64,000 bases of DNA from positions 1,198,459 to 1,262,458 of the forward strand of contig ONZQ02000006.1 in assembly GCA_900312665.1 (NCBI GenBank), read 5' to 3'. The notes below the pieces were generated by a model that was not told the origin of the DNA, did not search any database, and was given only the letters and a program-made list of their open reading frames with translations. This DNA is from Cephalotrichum gorgonifer (Eukaryota; Ascomycota; Sordariomycetes; Microascales; Microascaceae). Shown one piece after another: positions 1 to 13,303 of this stretch (within the stretch, counting starts at the first letter, position 1; each line of letters starts with the position of its first letter). The position numbers were made by a program, and so were the translations under genes.

Positions 1-647
1 TACGATACCCCCACCCCCCCCCCCCCCCTCTTCTCCCCCACTTTGCATTCTCGCTCTCGTCTGGATTGCTTCCCCTAAGTTCCTGCAGCATGGTGTCGCC
101 TCCCCGTCGATCATCTTGCTCTGCCGCCAAGGATATTACCCGTCAGGTCCCAAATCCCAAGGTAAAAAAAATGCTAGTCGAATCGAATTGGCGAGTGTCT
201 TCGCCGGGAAAAAAAATTCAGGAGACGAACCGAGTGAGGCGGACGGACAACCCGAAAATCAATAGCCTCTCACAACGCACTTTTTGCCCTGGTTGCTCAA
301 CCCGCCTTCGGCAGGGAGCCAATGCACTAAAAGAAATAAAGAAACCAAACAAACTTTTCCGTCTCTATAACCCCGTAACCCCTAGGGCCATTGCCCGTGT
401 TCCTCACGGTGGCCTTGGCATTATAGGCTGTAGAAGCCTCGATATAAAGAAGACACTCGATAGGAAGCAAATGCGGGAGGAGCAAGTAGCCGCCCGAGAA
501 CATGGTCATCAAAATCCTGTGGTATCGTTTTGGAAATCATCAGGTCGTTAATTGTAATTTGGGTCGAAATGTTGAATTAAAACAATTTCGAGCACATGGC
601 GGGTGCTTTCGATGTTTGAAGCGAGGCATAGTGTCATCAAGCCTATT
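1..647. other. Gene-free left edge
   Basis: No open frame here resembles a protein family or shows exon-like structure. The first 30 bases are dominated by a cytosine run. The stretch lies just beyond the stop codon of the minus-strand glycosyltransferase and should include its 3' untranslated region. Confidence 0.6.
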
Positions 648-2344
648 TCACTCGTCGTGGCACTCCGCTGAAAGAAGGGCCACCTTCTCATCAACGTGCT
701 GATCCTCGGTCTGCTCCGGTCGTCCAGCGGCCCGTGTAATGGGCTTCTCGGAAACATTGTGCTCGTCCTGATACCTAATCAGGTGCACCCGACCGGGAGG
801 TGTCGTAAGGCTGGACGATCGCTTTGGGCGAGGAGTCAAGCGTACGTCGTCGTTCGTATCGCCATCAGCTCGACTTCCCCAAGACGTCTAAATACATGTT
901 AGTACACGGGAGTCGTAAAGCCAATTAACAACGATAGCGGCTGTGTGAGCAGGGTGGCATGTGATCGTACCATTTTTAGTGTGAAGAGGGCGTATATCTT
1001 GATTAGCCCATGGAAATACCCGAAGATGATGGTTACGGGTAAAAATAAGATGTCGCTTGGGTTCTTTCGGAATAAGCCAACCAGTTTAATGACCTTTGTG
1101 AAGCCAAACATGAAGATGAACTGGGCCCAGAACGCGCGCTTCCGATCCGCCATGTCCCAATCAGCAGTCGCCCACCAGCAGGATGCGAGGAGCAGAGGGT
1201 CGACCACAAACGCCAGAGACGTAAAGGTCGCGAAGTGAAGGGCGTAGGAGCACCATAATTGTTGCCTATGGAAATGAAATCAGTAACTGGAGAGAGTTTC
1301 TCACGGAGAAAAAAAAGAACGTGTAAAAAGGAGACTAGCCGCGACTCACCGCAATACATAACGTTCCACGAACAAGCTCGTGTAATTGCTTCGCCAGTTG
1401 CTCCTGGCCCACCTAGAGCATTGATACAGGAATTTTGTGCTGTTTTCCAAGGTGGTTTCGATTTCGCACTCCGGGTCGTACTGGACCCAGGTCTGCCACT
1501 GGTGGTTGACCAGCCACCGGGTCACAAAATTGTCGTCATCGGCGTTCAGGTTGTATTTTCCCCATTTCTCCGTCTTGAAACCCTCTAGGAAATCGTGACT
1601 CGCCAATATCTCGGTTCGGTAAGCACCAGTCCGGCCGGACATACATGAGGTACCGCCGTCGATGTTATGGGTCGCCGAGATCTCAAAGTTCCGGCGCTCA
1701 ATGTAGGCTGCACCGAGCCAGTTGAATATCCGGGCGCTCCATGGGCCGCTCCAGATGCGCTTGACGGTTTGACAAGTGACCACTCCGCCCATGCGGGGGT
1801 TCTCAAACGGCGCCAGAAGCCAGGGCACAGTCGTCGAGGGCCACTCGACGTCGTCATCGGCCATGATAGTGATCTTAGTCTTGACCTTCGGAAGAGCCTC
1901 GCATACCTGAAGCCGCTTGTTCGCAATCGGGGTGTAGAGGACGCGAATGTTGTTATGGCCGAGCGAGTCCGCCAACCTCTGCAGCCCGGCGTACTTGTCG
2001 ATCGGGGTCACTAGGATTAGCTCCGCGGGATTGCACGCTAGGATACTGAGAAGTGGCGTTCGAAGCTCCTCGAAAACGTTGTGGATGGTAGGCAGGATGA
2101 CAGTCACATCGGCAGAAGTGAACGAGGGCTTGGCAGGAATCGGATAGGACCTGTAACACCAGTGACTAATGGTGTGTACGATGAGGCGCAAGTATCGATG
2201 GATCCTATCATCGTCAGTTAGTCTTACACGAAAACCGAAGGTCGTCGTCCCGGGTACTGGATTTCCATACCAGATGATGCAGAAGAAGTACCCCCAGAAA
2301 GTGGTCGGGCTTACGGAGCTCATACTCCAAAAGGCACCATCCAT
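648..2344 (-). CDS. Type 2 glycosyltransferase, fungal polysaccharide synthase (CPS1/GT2-like)
   Basis: Predicted membrane-embedded, processive family 2 glycosyltransferase making a cell-surface polysaccharide. Relatives in filamentous fungi are needed for normal hyphal growth, but the product is not established. Exons (minus strand) are 2344-2271, 2204-1350, 1265-971 and 887-648, giving 487 residues. The catalytic signature is complete: a DDD triplet near residues 141-143, a second near 247-249, and QCSRW (the QxxRW motif) at 286-290. One hydrophobic segment precedes the catalytic domain (about residues 14-25) and several follow QxxRW. The first intron (2205-2270) is 66 nt, has no stop and has a CTAAC branch site; retaining it would insert 22 residues between the first membrane segment and the RYLRLIVH stretch. 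The start at 2344 gives MDGAFW; an in-frame ATG at 2362 is possible. The basic, Ser/Thr-rich tail is encoded by the last exon. Confidence 0.9.
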
Positions 2345-3803
2345 GGCTGTCGACAGCGCCATTGCGTCGATATTGGCTCCAAGTGATTCCTGGCGGTGGT
2401 GTTTGAGACTGGTAGTGGTATTTGCGGCAGGGTGTGCGGATACCGTCTTGCGGAAGGCTGCAAGGGACTGGAGGCGTGCGATCACAGGTTGTGAAAGTTA
2501 GAGTATAGCGAGGTTCGGAGGTGGGATATGAAGAGGGCGTGTTGGCAATTGATGGGGCTGCAAAGAGTACAAATCGAGAGCCCAAGAGTTGACGGACTGG
2601 CTAGGTAGCTCCACTGTGAGGAAAGTGCGCTTCTCCTTGCAGGATATTCCTTCCGTATGAGGGTATGCCTTTTTGCGAGTATGTACGGGACAAAGTGGAA
2701 AGTGGCGAGAGTACCCGGGAGCTCTTCCCTCGGTAGATTTCCCAAGCCAAACAACACGAGCGTAGACAGGCTCGGTCTGAACGCACGAGGCAGCTCGAAA
2801 GCAGTGGCGAAAAGAAAGGCCGGCAAGGTATTTCGTCTTTCCGGGCTGAAAACGAAGAAACGAGTGACTAGGACTTGACAAACACGATGTCTTCGTCCAG
2901 CAACGAGGTCTGACAGACAGAAGGGAAGTATTGTACAAGCAGAGAAGCTAATAGGATATCATGAAAGAAACCAGTCATTGGCAAGACGGCATAGTCCTGA
3001 AGAGGCAATGGATAGAAAGAAAGCAAAGGTCCGGGGGTAGGTAGGGACGGACGAGTGTGGGCGGAAGAAGGCGGCCCTAGGAAGGAACGGTGGGGAGGAT
3101 TGTGAGAATATATAGTCATACGGGGCTGGGGAGGGCAGAGGAGGAGTTCCATGGATCAATTGTATTGAAACAGCGTCTCTTCGAGCGCGTCCATGCTACG
3201 GTACTCAACGACCGAATGCAGTGAATGTCATGGTGGTAAGGAAAGGTTGCAGACGGCACAGTACCGGAAGGTACCTACCTTGAACTCGTAGGCGCGCATT
3301 GGCGAGCTGGGTGGGGTGGAGTGGGCGTAGATAGCCCGTTATGGGCGGGTAATGCAATGCAATGTATGTACGAGTAGGAAAGCTGCTCGTTAAGTATATC
3401 TATCAGAGGTACGAGCATTGAGGACGGAGAAGGGCGTGGGAGATTGTGGCAAGAATCGTCTGTTTAGCGACTGTGTGGGCGTGCCGTTATACGGACCTAA
3501 ATCGTGAACAGGTACGAACGAGTACGGGTACGAGAACGAGAAATATTGCAATAACTACCCGCACCCCCCGATGGAGAAGGCACCGCAAAAGTGTAGCGGC
3601 GTGGCCTCCGCCGCTCTTGCCTGTATCGCTATTACCAGAGACCTGCAGCTAGGAGAAAAGAAGGCCAAACGAGGAAGGCGTGGGCGGGGAGGGGGATACA
3701 TGGCGGACGCACCAAGCTCGTACTATTTTCGATGATCCAGACGGTGTTCATTGGTGTTGTTCAAGCTAGGGGTGTACAAGTACTTGGAATGGTGGGACAG
3801 AGC

Positions 3804-3818
3804 CGGGGGGGGGGGGGT
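3804..3818. repeat. Poly-G run
   Basis: An uninterrupted run of about 14 G residues lies inside the gene-poor tract. It is a simple homopolymer, prone to length errors in sequencing. Confidence 0.9.
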
Positions 3819-6800
3819 AGAGGAGGGGTGAAGACGGAAAATCAGACAAAAGGCTACTGGCTCGCGGAGGAATATACGTAGTAGTATCGCTCGGCCGCGC
3901 CTCTGGCCCCTGGAGGGTCGGGGTCGTGCGCGAAACGGAGACATCTTCTGTCACCGGTGTTGGTGCCGAACGGGTCTCCATTATCGATGCACGACTGTGG
4001 GGTCTTCCTCCACAGCCCCCCAAATGAAGCTGCAGCGAGGTAATTTTACGGAATACTCGCATTAGGTTAGAAGCCCTGGGTACCTCAAGGGTACGTGAGA
4101 ATGTCTTCAAGTTTTGAGCTGTGAACCCTGTCAGCAGAAGCCTGTTGTCGATCTTGAGGATTTTAGCCCATTCCTTGTACTCCTACTCGTCCCCGTACTC
4201 GTAGCAATGGATGGACGAAGCCCACGAAGGATGGGGTCTAGCAGCCTTATTGGCCCAAATCTGCCCTTGGTTGGTTCCAAGGGAACAAGCGCCGGTTCTG
4301 CGATAGCAAACAGGATCCTAGTATCATCATGGGGAGATAATGAACAATGACACACAAGAGTAGTTCAGGGAAGGCGTATCGCACAGCGGCATGCCTTGGC
4401 GTCCAGTCCATGTAAGGTGAACACACTCCTGTGGGGTTTCTCTCGAGCGAGCCCCATGGCGTGAGAGGGAGTACCTTCGTCGGACCTCGGGCCACAAGGG
4501 TCCACATACGGAATAGGACCTTTCATGTTATTTCTCTATCTGTCCTCGACCCCGACCCTCCCCTGGTCGAGTTCATGGTTGTGTTGGAGTAAAGTATCCA
4601 CAGGTTTCTTCCCCACCCTCGCCAGATACGCAGGACGAAACGACAGGCTCACACGGGATAGACGGCAAGAGTGGCCAACCAATACCGTATGTCCGAGTAC
4701 TTGCCGCGGTGAAATATAGCACCACCCCCCTGGTTCGTTTCTTCCCGCAGCGAAGACACGGCTCAGAGTCGACCCAGACGGCGAGCTCCATCTTTCCAGC
4801 ACGTGGAATTTTTTTATGGCCGCAGAAGTGGTCTGGAACATTTTTGTACCCTCATTGCTTTATTACCGGTTAATTCGATTCGGCGTTTGGGGATGTGACG
4901 AGGGGCAAGATTGCAGGTGCGGTTGTGGTTGAGAGTCGTCCAGTAACCTACGAGCATCTTAGTAGTGCGACCAGAGGGGTCCCTCCTCTCGTACACCCTG
5001 TCGGGGCCAAGGGCCAACGAGGCTCGGCGGCTAAGAAGCTTGGATGCTCCAGTATAATTAGATACCTGTGAATAATATCCACTCGTTTCCTCCTGAGCTA
5101 GCCTTGGGCTTGACTCGAGCGCGACAGACGATCATTAGCCTGAGTGCTCGTGACTGTTACATCCCATTTGAGAGCGGGCTCTGTAATACTCATATGGCTA
5201 TGATGAGACATTGACCCCATGATAATGCAAAGCCTCAGTACATGATTGCTCTAGGTTGCGGGCCTAGCCGTTCCTTTCCTTGTCAACGTGTGCCCAGCAC
5301 GGCCATTAGGACCGGCTTGACGACAACACGGGCGGGGTAAATTGTTCCGCCGGGGAGACGAAGGAGGAAAAAAAATTGGGGACACCGAGTTTCACCTTCT
5401 CGTTGGCCGAGACCCAGACCGAACAAAAGGAAGTGGGAGGAGATTAAGCTCTTCACACCCAGTCCAGTGTAAAACGGCCGTGGTATGGGTAGTTTGGCAC
5501 GAGTACTATTACATGCTAATAGCGCAATATGGCTCGCTTCTTTCTACAAAATGGATGGGGGACATCGCAGCGTGGTATCCCCGGTGCGGGTCTCGGCTTG
5601 AAGTTCCCCCAATTCCGTGACACACATTTAACCAGGAAATCGCACTGCCATGTTGGGACCTGCAAGGCACTCCGTACTCGTGTCCAATGCCGTCGAGGTA
5701 ACCCCGGCGAACGTATGACAAGTACGAGTACAAGTACGGTTAAGAACCTTGAGAGGGGAAATGTATACGACTCAACAAAGGCATGAAAATTGTGTCTGTG
5801 GCAAGAGCAAGTGGGATGTGGCTGTCATCCCGTCGATGTGGGCCCGTGAATAACGGAGCTATCTAGTTACCCTTGTACCTCAAACTTGGACCCCGAACAA
5901 GTCTCCCCCGCTGCAAAAAGTCGACATGCACGCGGGGCCGCTCGCCGTAACCTCTCCCATTTAGGCCCTAGACCCTTGCGTCGCGCCCGGGCGTTACTAC
6001 TCGGCGTACGTGGATGAGGGGAAGGGAAGGTATCGAAGTATCTGAGAGTATAGGTAATGCTCCGTACCACCGCATGAGACCAACCCCCCCCCTCCTCCCC
6101 CCCCTTTTCCTCCTTCCGCTTTGCAAGAGAGGCTAATGTCTGAGCATATGCGGGAATATGTACACGTACTGTTATTGACCACCTCCTTGATAAAAGGAGG
6201 AGAAGATGCGGGCGATATATGATAGAAGGGGTAACTGTTTCGATGACTCGCTCAGGCCATGGATTACGAGGATTAATCTGTATTGTCTGCGTGATCTCTC
6301 TCCCTATACAGAATGTTACTGGATGAATCATGGAGTTGCAACTCCGAGGTTCGGCGGGGAGGATGTTTCTACTAATGACCGGAGCTCATGGTCTTATCAA
6401 CCTGAGGTGGCACCCCGCGACGTAACCGCATTACCCCCACACTGATCCCCAATCAGACAGGAAGGTGCGTTGAGCCTCACCCCGGGGCTTACATGTGTTC
6501 ACAGGAAGGTCCGGCGCACACTCTCAGCGCCAGTAAGGGAAATCGCCATCTTTAGAGGTAAGGCAACCCGCACATACACGAGGAGAAGTATGCTGGGTTT
6601 GTCTTCCTGTTGTCGACATAAGAGTCAGGAGCCAGTATTACAGGGGTTCAAAGCCTATAGCTATTTTCAACGCTGCCACGTCAAGGCGGCCTGTTCTTAG
6701 CGGCCGAAGATGCCATCTCGGGCGGCAGTACCACCCCAGACTCGTCTCGCTTGCGCATGAGCCGGAACGGTAAATGCGAAAGCCAACGCGAACAGAGAGA

Positions 6801-8948
6801 ACCAACAGTCGAGCTCCGACAAAACTCGATAGAAACGCCAAACAGCACTCGGACGGCTTGCTTCCAGGTCCCCAACAGCTGGTATGCGAAACCCCCACGC
6901 GGTTGTGACCATCATGGCGGCATCCGCCCAGAGGAATGAATATGCATGCAGATGAGGTGGACGGCATCAATTCGGGCTCCCCTCCGGCCACTCTTGACCC
7001 GTTGACTCAGCAGCTTGCTCGCATTATGTAAATTGCTCAAACGTGAAAGCTCCTCACCTTTTACTGCCCCGCCTCAACATGTCATGCTGATCGTACTGCG
7101 AACCTCGGACATGTAATAATACCTTTTTTGTCCCAATTGAACTGGTCTCAATCCTCGTGGCAGATCTTTGCCCTTTCTAGTCAAAAAATGGTCCCCGCGA
7201 TGGAAGGCAGGGATGAAGAGGCATCTTCATCGTGCATAGACGATCCTGGACTTTGCGCAGTAGGTCATCGGTCCCGCTGCTAACCAAGAACGCTATGCTG
7301 AATGTAACAGAGGTATACATGCGGCTTCAGCTCCAACACCCCCGCTCCGACCAGGCACAGGGCCTGCTCGGGTGGATGGTTCCTGGAGAGAGGTGGCTTG
7401 GAATTGGCTCGGCCCCCCGTCAGAGGATGGCACGAGTGGATGTCAAGATTGCACGACCGACGTCAGGGCTGTGGTAGTCAATCAATGCCACCCCGCATGC
7501 GGTCTGTCAAAAAAAAAATATTCCCATGCTCCAAGCCACCCACAACTGCATCGTCCGAAGCGGGAAAATAAATAATACTTCGCGCTGCTGTGTGGGGGAG
7601 TACGTACAAGTCAACGCTCTACCCCTCCCCACCCCCCTTTCCCCCGCGGGGCGATCCTCACTGGGGAGTTACATAGGTTCGACGGCAACACGGAATAGCT
7701 GTCCCGGCTTCCCTAAATCAATCGGTTTGATGACCACACATGTGTTCGAGGGCCCGATCCCTTGGTCATAGCTCTCTCGTACGGGGCTATTACCTCAATC
7801 AAACCTTAGGGTCCCTCCTTTGGTTTTTGGTTTCGCTACGAGTAAGATTAGGAAAACGGAACGGAACGGAGTCCTAGGAGGCGATTTGATGTCACAGCTC
7901 CAACAGCAAATACCGCCGCCGGTGCGGCCCCTGGCAAACCCATTTTCTGCCTCTGAGTGTACGAGCAGTGGTTTTACCACGGGGCCACTCGTCTATAGGT
8001 ACCACCTCGTCTCCGTACATAAGATACGAGGAGTTGGATTTCCCAGCTGATTGGGGTCGAAACGGACCGTTTACGGGCCTTGGTGGCTTGCGTCGCTTTA
8101 ATGTTCATCCCGCTCCGCTCCGTACTCCGCCGAAGGTACCCATGTACCTAAAAGAGAGCGTCGTCGTCAACGTTGCAGAGACGAAGGGGAGGGAGGTACT
8201 TTCGCGAGGGTGTCTAAGTTTTGATGCTTGGTGGACTCGTGAGTATTCAGGCGCCGGGATTTCAATTTTCTCACGTTTTCCAGCCATGATCCTCCTCCAG
8301 CCTTACGGCAGCGGCAGAGAGGAGGCTGCCGGATGCGCTTTCTGCCCGTCGAGAGAGGCGATGGCGTGGTATCTGAGAGCCGGGCCGGGCTGTGCACGGA
8401 GGCAAAGTGGTTCCAGTCAGTCAGAACCCAGAGGCGGCATGGGCAGCTCCGGCACACACGGACACACACCCCATAAATGCAACCACCCACGCACGCCTGC
8501 CTCAAAGCAGCAGGAATGAAACCCAACTATGATTGAGACGCAACGCGGGAGAGTATGATTCAGAGCGGGAGGCAAGGCCCGGGGAAGCAGGAGCGCAGCT
8601 CCCGGCGCGGTTGATCTGGAATGATGCGCGCATAGGCCCATGCATCCATTGCCACTCGGATCCAAAATTAATTTAAGATGATGCAGTTCGTGGTCGAGGG
8701 CTTGAAACGGAACGGAAAGAAATTTGACTGAAATTTGACTGAGCAGGAGAAAGTCTGCAACGCGCGTCGCATATCGGGTGCCAGACTTGAGTTTATTACA
8801 GCTTGCCAAAGACAGTGAGTGTACTTTGCTTCCTTGGCTTCACCGCGGCACCCCAGTAGGTCCCATTTTCCTTAGGTGAACGTGGACAAGACGACAACCA
8901 CGCTGGGAGGCGCTCCTCAATGTACTGGTAGGAGGGACAGGTGCCTTC

Positions 8949-8975
8949 CTTCCCCTCCCCTCCCCTCCCCTCCCT
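8949..8975. repeat. TCCCC tandem repeat
   Basis: About four to five copies of the pentamer TCCCC form a pure pyrimidine tract on the plus strand, followed by a degenerate copy. No gene is adjacent. Confidence 0.85.
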
Positions 8976-9257
8976 CATACTAATAGAGCTAGAGTGGAAA
9001 GAGAAGATGGAGGTGGGGGTGGGTTTTTCCATGGTCTTCTCGTCGGTCGGCCCTTCTCACTACTGGCTGGGGAGCCGTGCAAATCCGATGCAGAAGCACG
9101 ACTTGCATATGTAGGAGTGTCGTGAGTTGTCCAATTTCCGACAAAAAATATGACAGAAACAGGCCCTCCGTGGACGTACCATGTCGCTCGAAACGAACCA
9201 TCCGCCGCGGGCTGTCAGTCAGTGGGCGTTACACTGGTAGGGTAGAGGTGCCACACA

Positions 9258-9290
9258 CCCTCCGCATCCTCCACATCCTCCACATCCCCT
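9258..9290. repeat. CATCCTCCA tandem repeat
   Basis: Three to four tandem, slightly diverged copies of the nonamer CATCCTCCA. The repeat is short and lies away from any recognised gene. Confidence 0.8.
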
Positions 9291-12200
9291 TCGGGGAGGC
9301 AGAACGGCACAATTTACCCTATTGGTGATCAGCTCGGCGGCTTTGCGACCGTTTGCAATTTTTTTCTTCTGCGTCCTCATGCTATTGGGCCCTTCCCTGC
9401 CGACTGCATTGAAACGCATCGAAGCAGCAGCAGGCGCAGTCGTCACCATTGCATTTCGTCTCTTCAATTTCTCAGTCGAAGTGAGCAAGCAAGTTACATA
9501 GGCTAAACGAGGGCGCAGGGGACGTGGCACCTTTCCTGTTATCCCAGACCCGGCTCACAACTCGCTTCGCATATGGATTTCCAAGGGCAGCGAGCCCTCT
9601 GAAGCGGGAGATAGATAGCCGAGCGTTAACAGGGGGCGGATGCCATCGACTCCGCACATGCAAGTTTGCGGTATGCTTGTTATGCTGATACAGGTACACG
9701 GGCGTCCATCCATGCTTTTCCGCCACTGAATGAATACCCAGCCGCAGAAACGACATGAGCACGCGCAGTGCGACCCGCCGTCTTGACGCCATCATACCTC
9801 CGGCAACGGTGATTATGTAGAGCAACCATGTCAGTCTTTCTTCCTCTCGACCACGTTTGTGTGCCCTTTCCTTATCAGCGCAGTCATTAGAATAAACCCC
9901 ACCCACTGAATCAAAGACGCCGGCCCGTGGTATGTTGAGACGCGGTTAAGTGGTTGGAGTAGAAATGCACTTTAACTTACGCCCGCCTAGGGATGTCCGT
10001 CCTTCCTCCCGAGCTCTTGCCATCGGAAAGACAAGCGGTCTGGCCATCACGGAGTACCAGCCGTCTCCGTCCCACCTATGGCAAGGTTAATATCTGGCAC
10101 CAAGTCGGGCCGTTCCTTTCAGTCACTGGGGTGAAGACATTTCATTCTATACCGCATCATCTCTGTGATGGATTAACCCCCCCGGGGAACCTAGGAATCA
10201 GGGATGAGGAATCTCTGTCCGTACACGTCGTGAGTGCCTGTACTGGACAAGTACCGCGGTGACCGGTGAAGGGCTTGATACTTGATAGGGACAAGACTCG
10301 GCGAGACTGGTGATGCTTATAGGGCTACACGGCTGCGCTGCGGTCTGAGCGGGTGGTTGCCGAGATATGTCGGCACTTGAGATGAGTTTTATCGGCCCGA
10401 GAGCCTGGCGGTGTGGTGATGATTTGTTTACCGGGCGTACCTATTGCTGAAAAGGGGTTTGTTGGGGTAAGTTAACATGATCCGCCCCCCCTTCGGTTGC
10501 GGACCACATAACGGCATCGTCATCGCCGCCCCCCTATCAGTGTTTCCTAGGTGAAGGGTATCCTTTTCACGGCCACCTGCGACTCACAGCTGCTCCTCCC
10601 GCTTCCATGGTTGGAGACGGGGCCCAAGGTCCGGCAGTAAGTATGACTGCATTAGATGCGAGACATGCACGAGCACCCAAGGCCAGCTATACACGGCAGG
10701 GGATACACGGCTGGGGCGATGATCTCATCCATCTCGGTTTTGACGTCGTGCCGTGGCCGCTGTCGTGGTAACTACCGCGGTCCGTCCCAGCGGGAGAGGA
10801 GGGAACCTTCGCCATGATGAGGCGGAACTTTGAAGGATGTCTCCCGATGCGGCAACTAACTGCGCCCAGGTGTCCTCGCCTGGCTAACCCATGGCTGTCG
10901 TCTTCCACCCCCCAGAAATACAACTTGAAGGGTACCATCTATTGTACAGCATGTCCCCGCGTCCGGCGGTGTGCGACCGGCATGCTGCCGTCCATATGCA
11001 AGGGGAAAGGGGGAAGGCGCCTCTTGATGCCACCTCCACAGAATGCGCGCTGGTCTAGGGGCGTGGCTGACCGACCGGGAACTGCTCGGGGGATCGCGAA
11101 TAGAAGTGCACCACCCCGTGGAGAAGCCCCACAGGCGCCGTGTCGAAGATAGCGAGTAATAATATGATAGCTCATACGCTACGTGGACTGATTTCGGCGC
11201 GAAGGTCGGTGAACGACGTTTCATGCACACTTGGGGGGGTGGCCGGCCCGTATAAGTCGTGGACCAACCGGTGAGCGTTTCCGACGTCGAAGTCTATCTT
11301 CAGGAGCGGATGCTACGTCGGGGACAGGGGGGGGCAGGCGGGGGGAGGCACCCGCTTACCCGGCCCTGGAATTGACTCCGTCAATATGGCGCAGGGCTAA
11401 CTGAAGGTGTGACTTGTTTAATGTGCGAGTAGTTTCGTACTAGATGATTTACGTGTACCTGGACTGGACAGAGGCGAGCAGAGCCATATCCGGATGTGCC
11501 TTGCTTTCCGAATCGGGCCCCGCATTAGTGGTGCGTCGCGCCCCCCCTCCTCCCCCGGGGGGAACGGGATAGAGAGGTTTTCCGCTATACGGATACATTT
11601 TCCGATGATTTTCATAGCGAATTCCTGTGAGGCGAGCCTTGGCAGAGAGACCTTGCGCATAAACATATCCGGAACCGGAACCGCAACCAGAGCCGTGTCA
11701 TGGCGGCGATGGAGGCTTGGCGTTGGCTGGGTGGCTGATTGGCTCGGCCCTCGGGAGGAGAGCACTGAATCTTGCCTTCTTTTTGGCTCCGAGAACCGGG
11801 TGCGTCGAAGGCGGTGGCTGCACCTCATCATGGCAGTTTGTTTCTGGCCCGGGGATAATACGGGGGCGTCACTGTATCGCATCTGTTCCGGTTCGAGGGT
11901 TCCCCTGAAAATATTCGGGCAATGGCTGGTGGCCATGTATGCTTTGTGATTTGCGATTGGGTTTACTTCGAGCTTTCTTCAATCGGCTTAGCCTCAATGT
12001 CCGTCTGTACTTCGTTCTGCGTGGTGTACAAGGGTTATTAGGAGGTACGTTCATGAAACGAACGACAAACAGCCAGCCGAAAGCTTGCCTTCGGACACGC
12101 ATCAGCACCGCACACATCCGCAGCTGGTCTCCAGTCCACGCAACCCGAAGCTTGATGTTTACCTCGAACGGTAACCAGATAGCGGCTAAGTGCGCCTTCC

Positions 12201-13303
12201 ATACCTTAGCTTTAACTTTCTCGCTACGCCCTCCCAAATTTATGCTTGGCGGGGGGAACGGACATGAAGGGGCGCATTCATTCCCTAGACAGGCCGTGGG
12301 TTACAATACCTATGTGGTGGAAGGCCAGGGCTCTCGAGAATTCGGGGGGACCTAGGACTCATCTTCAGTATTAGTTGCCTATCCCCACACGACCAATGGA
12401 TGGAGAGCCTCAGGATGCGTGACAGATGTGCATTCCACGTCCCACTTACACAACATTGCTACGGGCCGGCCCGTTTCTTCTCTCTTCCAATGAAAGAGGC
12501 GCTTCGGCTCTTGAGCAATGGAGTTTGCCCGCCTTTGCTCCGGCCCGATATTATTCGGAATTTATCAATCTACGAGCATCCATCTTCCCGTCGCTCCCCG
12601 CCATTTCCCTCGTTGGGCATGGTATGGAATGGCGGGGAACCGCCTCAGGCGGTGTTTCCACGCAGGAGGGAGCGCAGTGCGACCTATGACGTCATTCAAT
12701 ACCCACCCGTTCGTTCCTTCTCAAAACAAGCTAACATTGATTGAGTACCTCCGGGCTTTTAGTATGTTTAGCCAGGAGGCAAAGGTGCGATCACTCGCAG
12801 CTTCCATTTCAGGGCTGTCCAATCATGATGCGAGTGGGCTGCGACTAAAAATTGGGCTGATGGAAGGAGATGCCTTCGCGTGGTGCTAAAATTAACTAAT
12901 AGTACATGTATCTCTTGACGGAGTATCCGAATTACAAGTACACGCGTCCCTAGCCAGGGTGGGTAATGAGTAATTGTGACTTCATTTATGCTGATGAGCA
13001 GCCTGAGTACGAGTAGTGGCGATAACATTGAATCCTACTACGGGTAATTCGTAATACTAGCGCGACGATAACCACAATCGCTAGCATTCCGAGACAAACG
13101 CCCAACTCTGGAATTCCCTTTTTCAGCTGTAGCGACAATTTTCTTTTCTTTTCCTCTTTATCTTGTTTCTTTTCTTCTTCTTCCATTTTTCATCACTCCA
13201 ATCGCCCCCAAAACATTGCTCTGTTGCTAGAGAATCCCCAAAGATCCAGAAACGAGAGTCCAGGCGCTTCCCCGGGTTAAACTTGAAAAAAGGTCCCTAA
13301 TCG

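Larger units (their letters stand above)
2345..13303. other. 10.9-kb gene-poor tract
   Basis: The right flank holds the exchanger promoter, with a strong pyrimidine tract at about 13135-13180; the left flank is the promoter of the glycosyltransferase. Between them I find only short overlapping frames without recognisable domains, exon-like splice structure or sustained codon bias. There is no transposase or reverse transcriptase motif. The stretch carries homopolymer runs, a TCCCC repeat, a CATCCTCCA repeat and several copies of a CGAGTA-containing word. Fast-evolving or non-coding genes cannot be excluded. Confidence 0.6.

Noticed and set aside
12986..13186. Minus-strand 66-codon frame with a charged start and a hydrophobic segment
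   Set aside because: The Glu/Lys-rich part is only the complement of the pyrimidine tract in the exchanger promoter, and the rest has no support.
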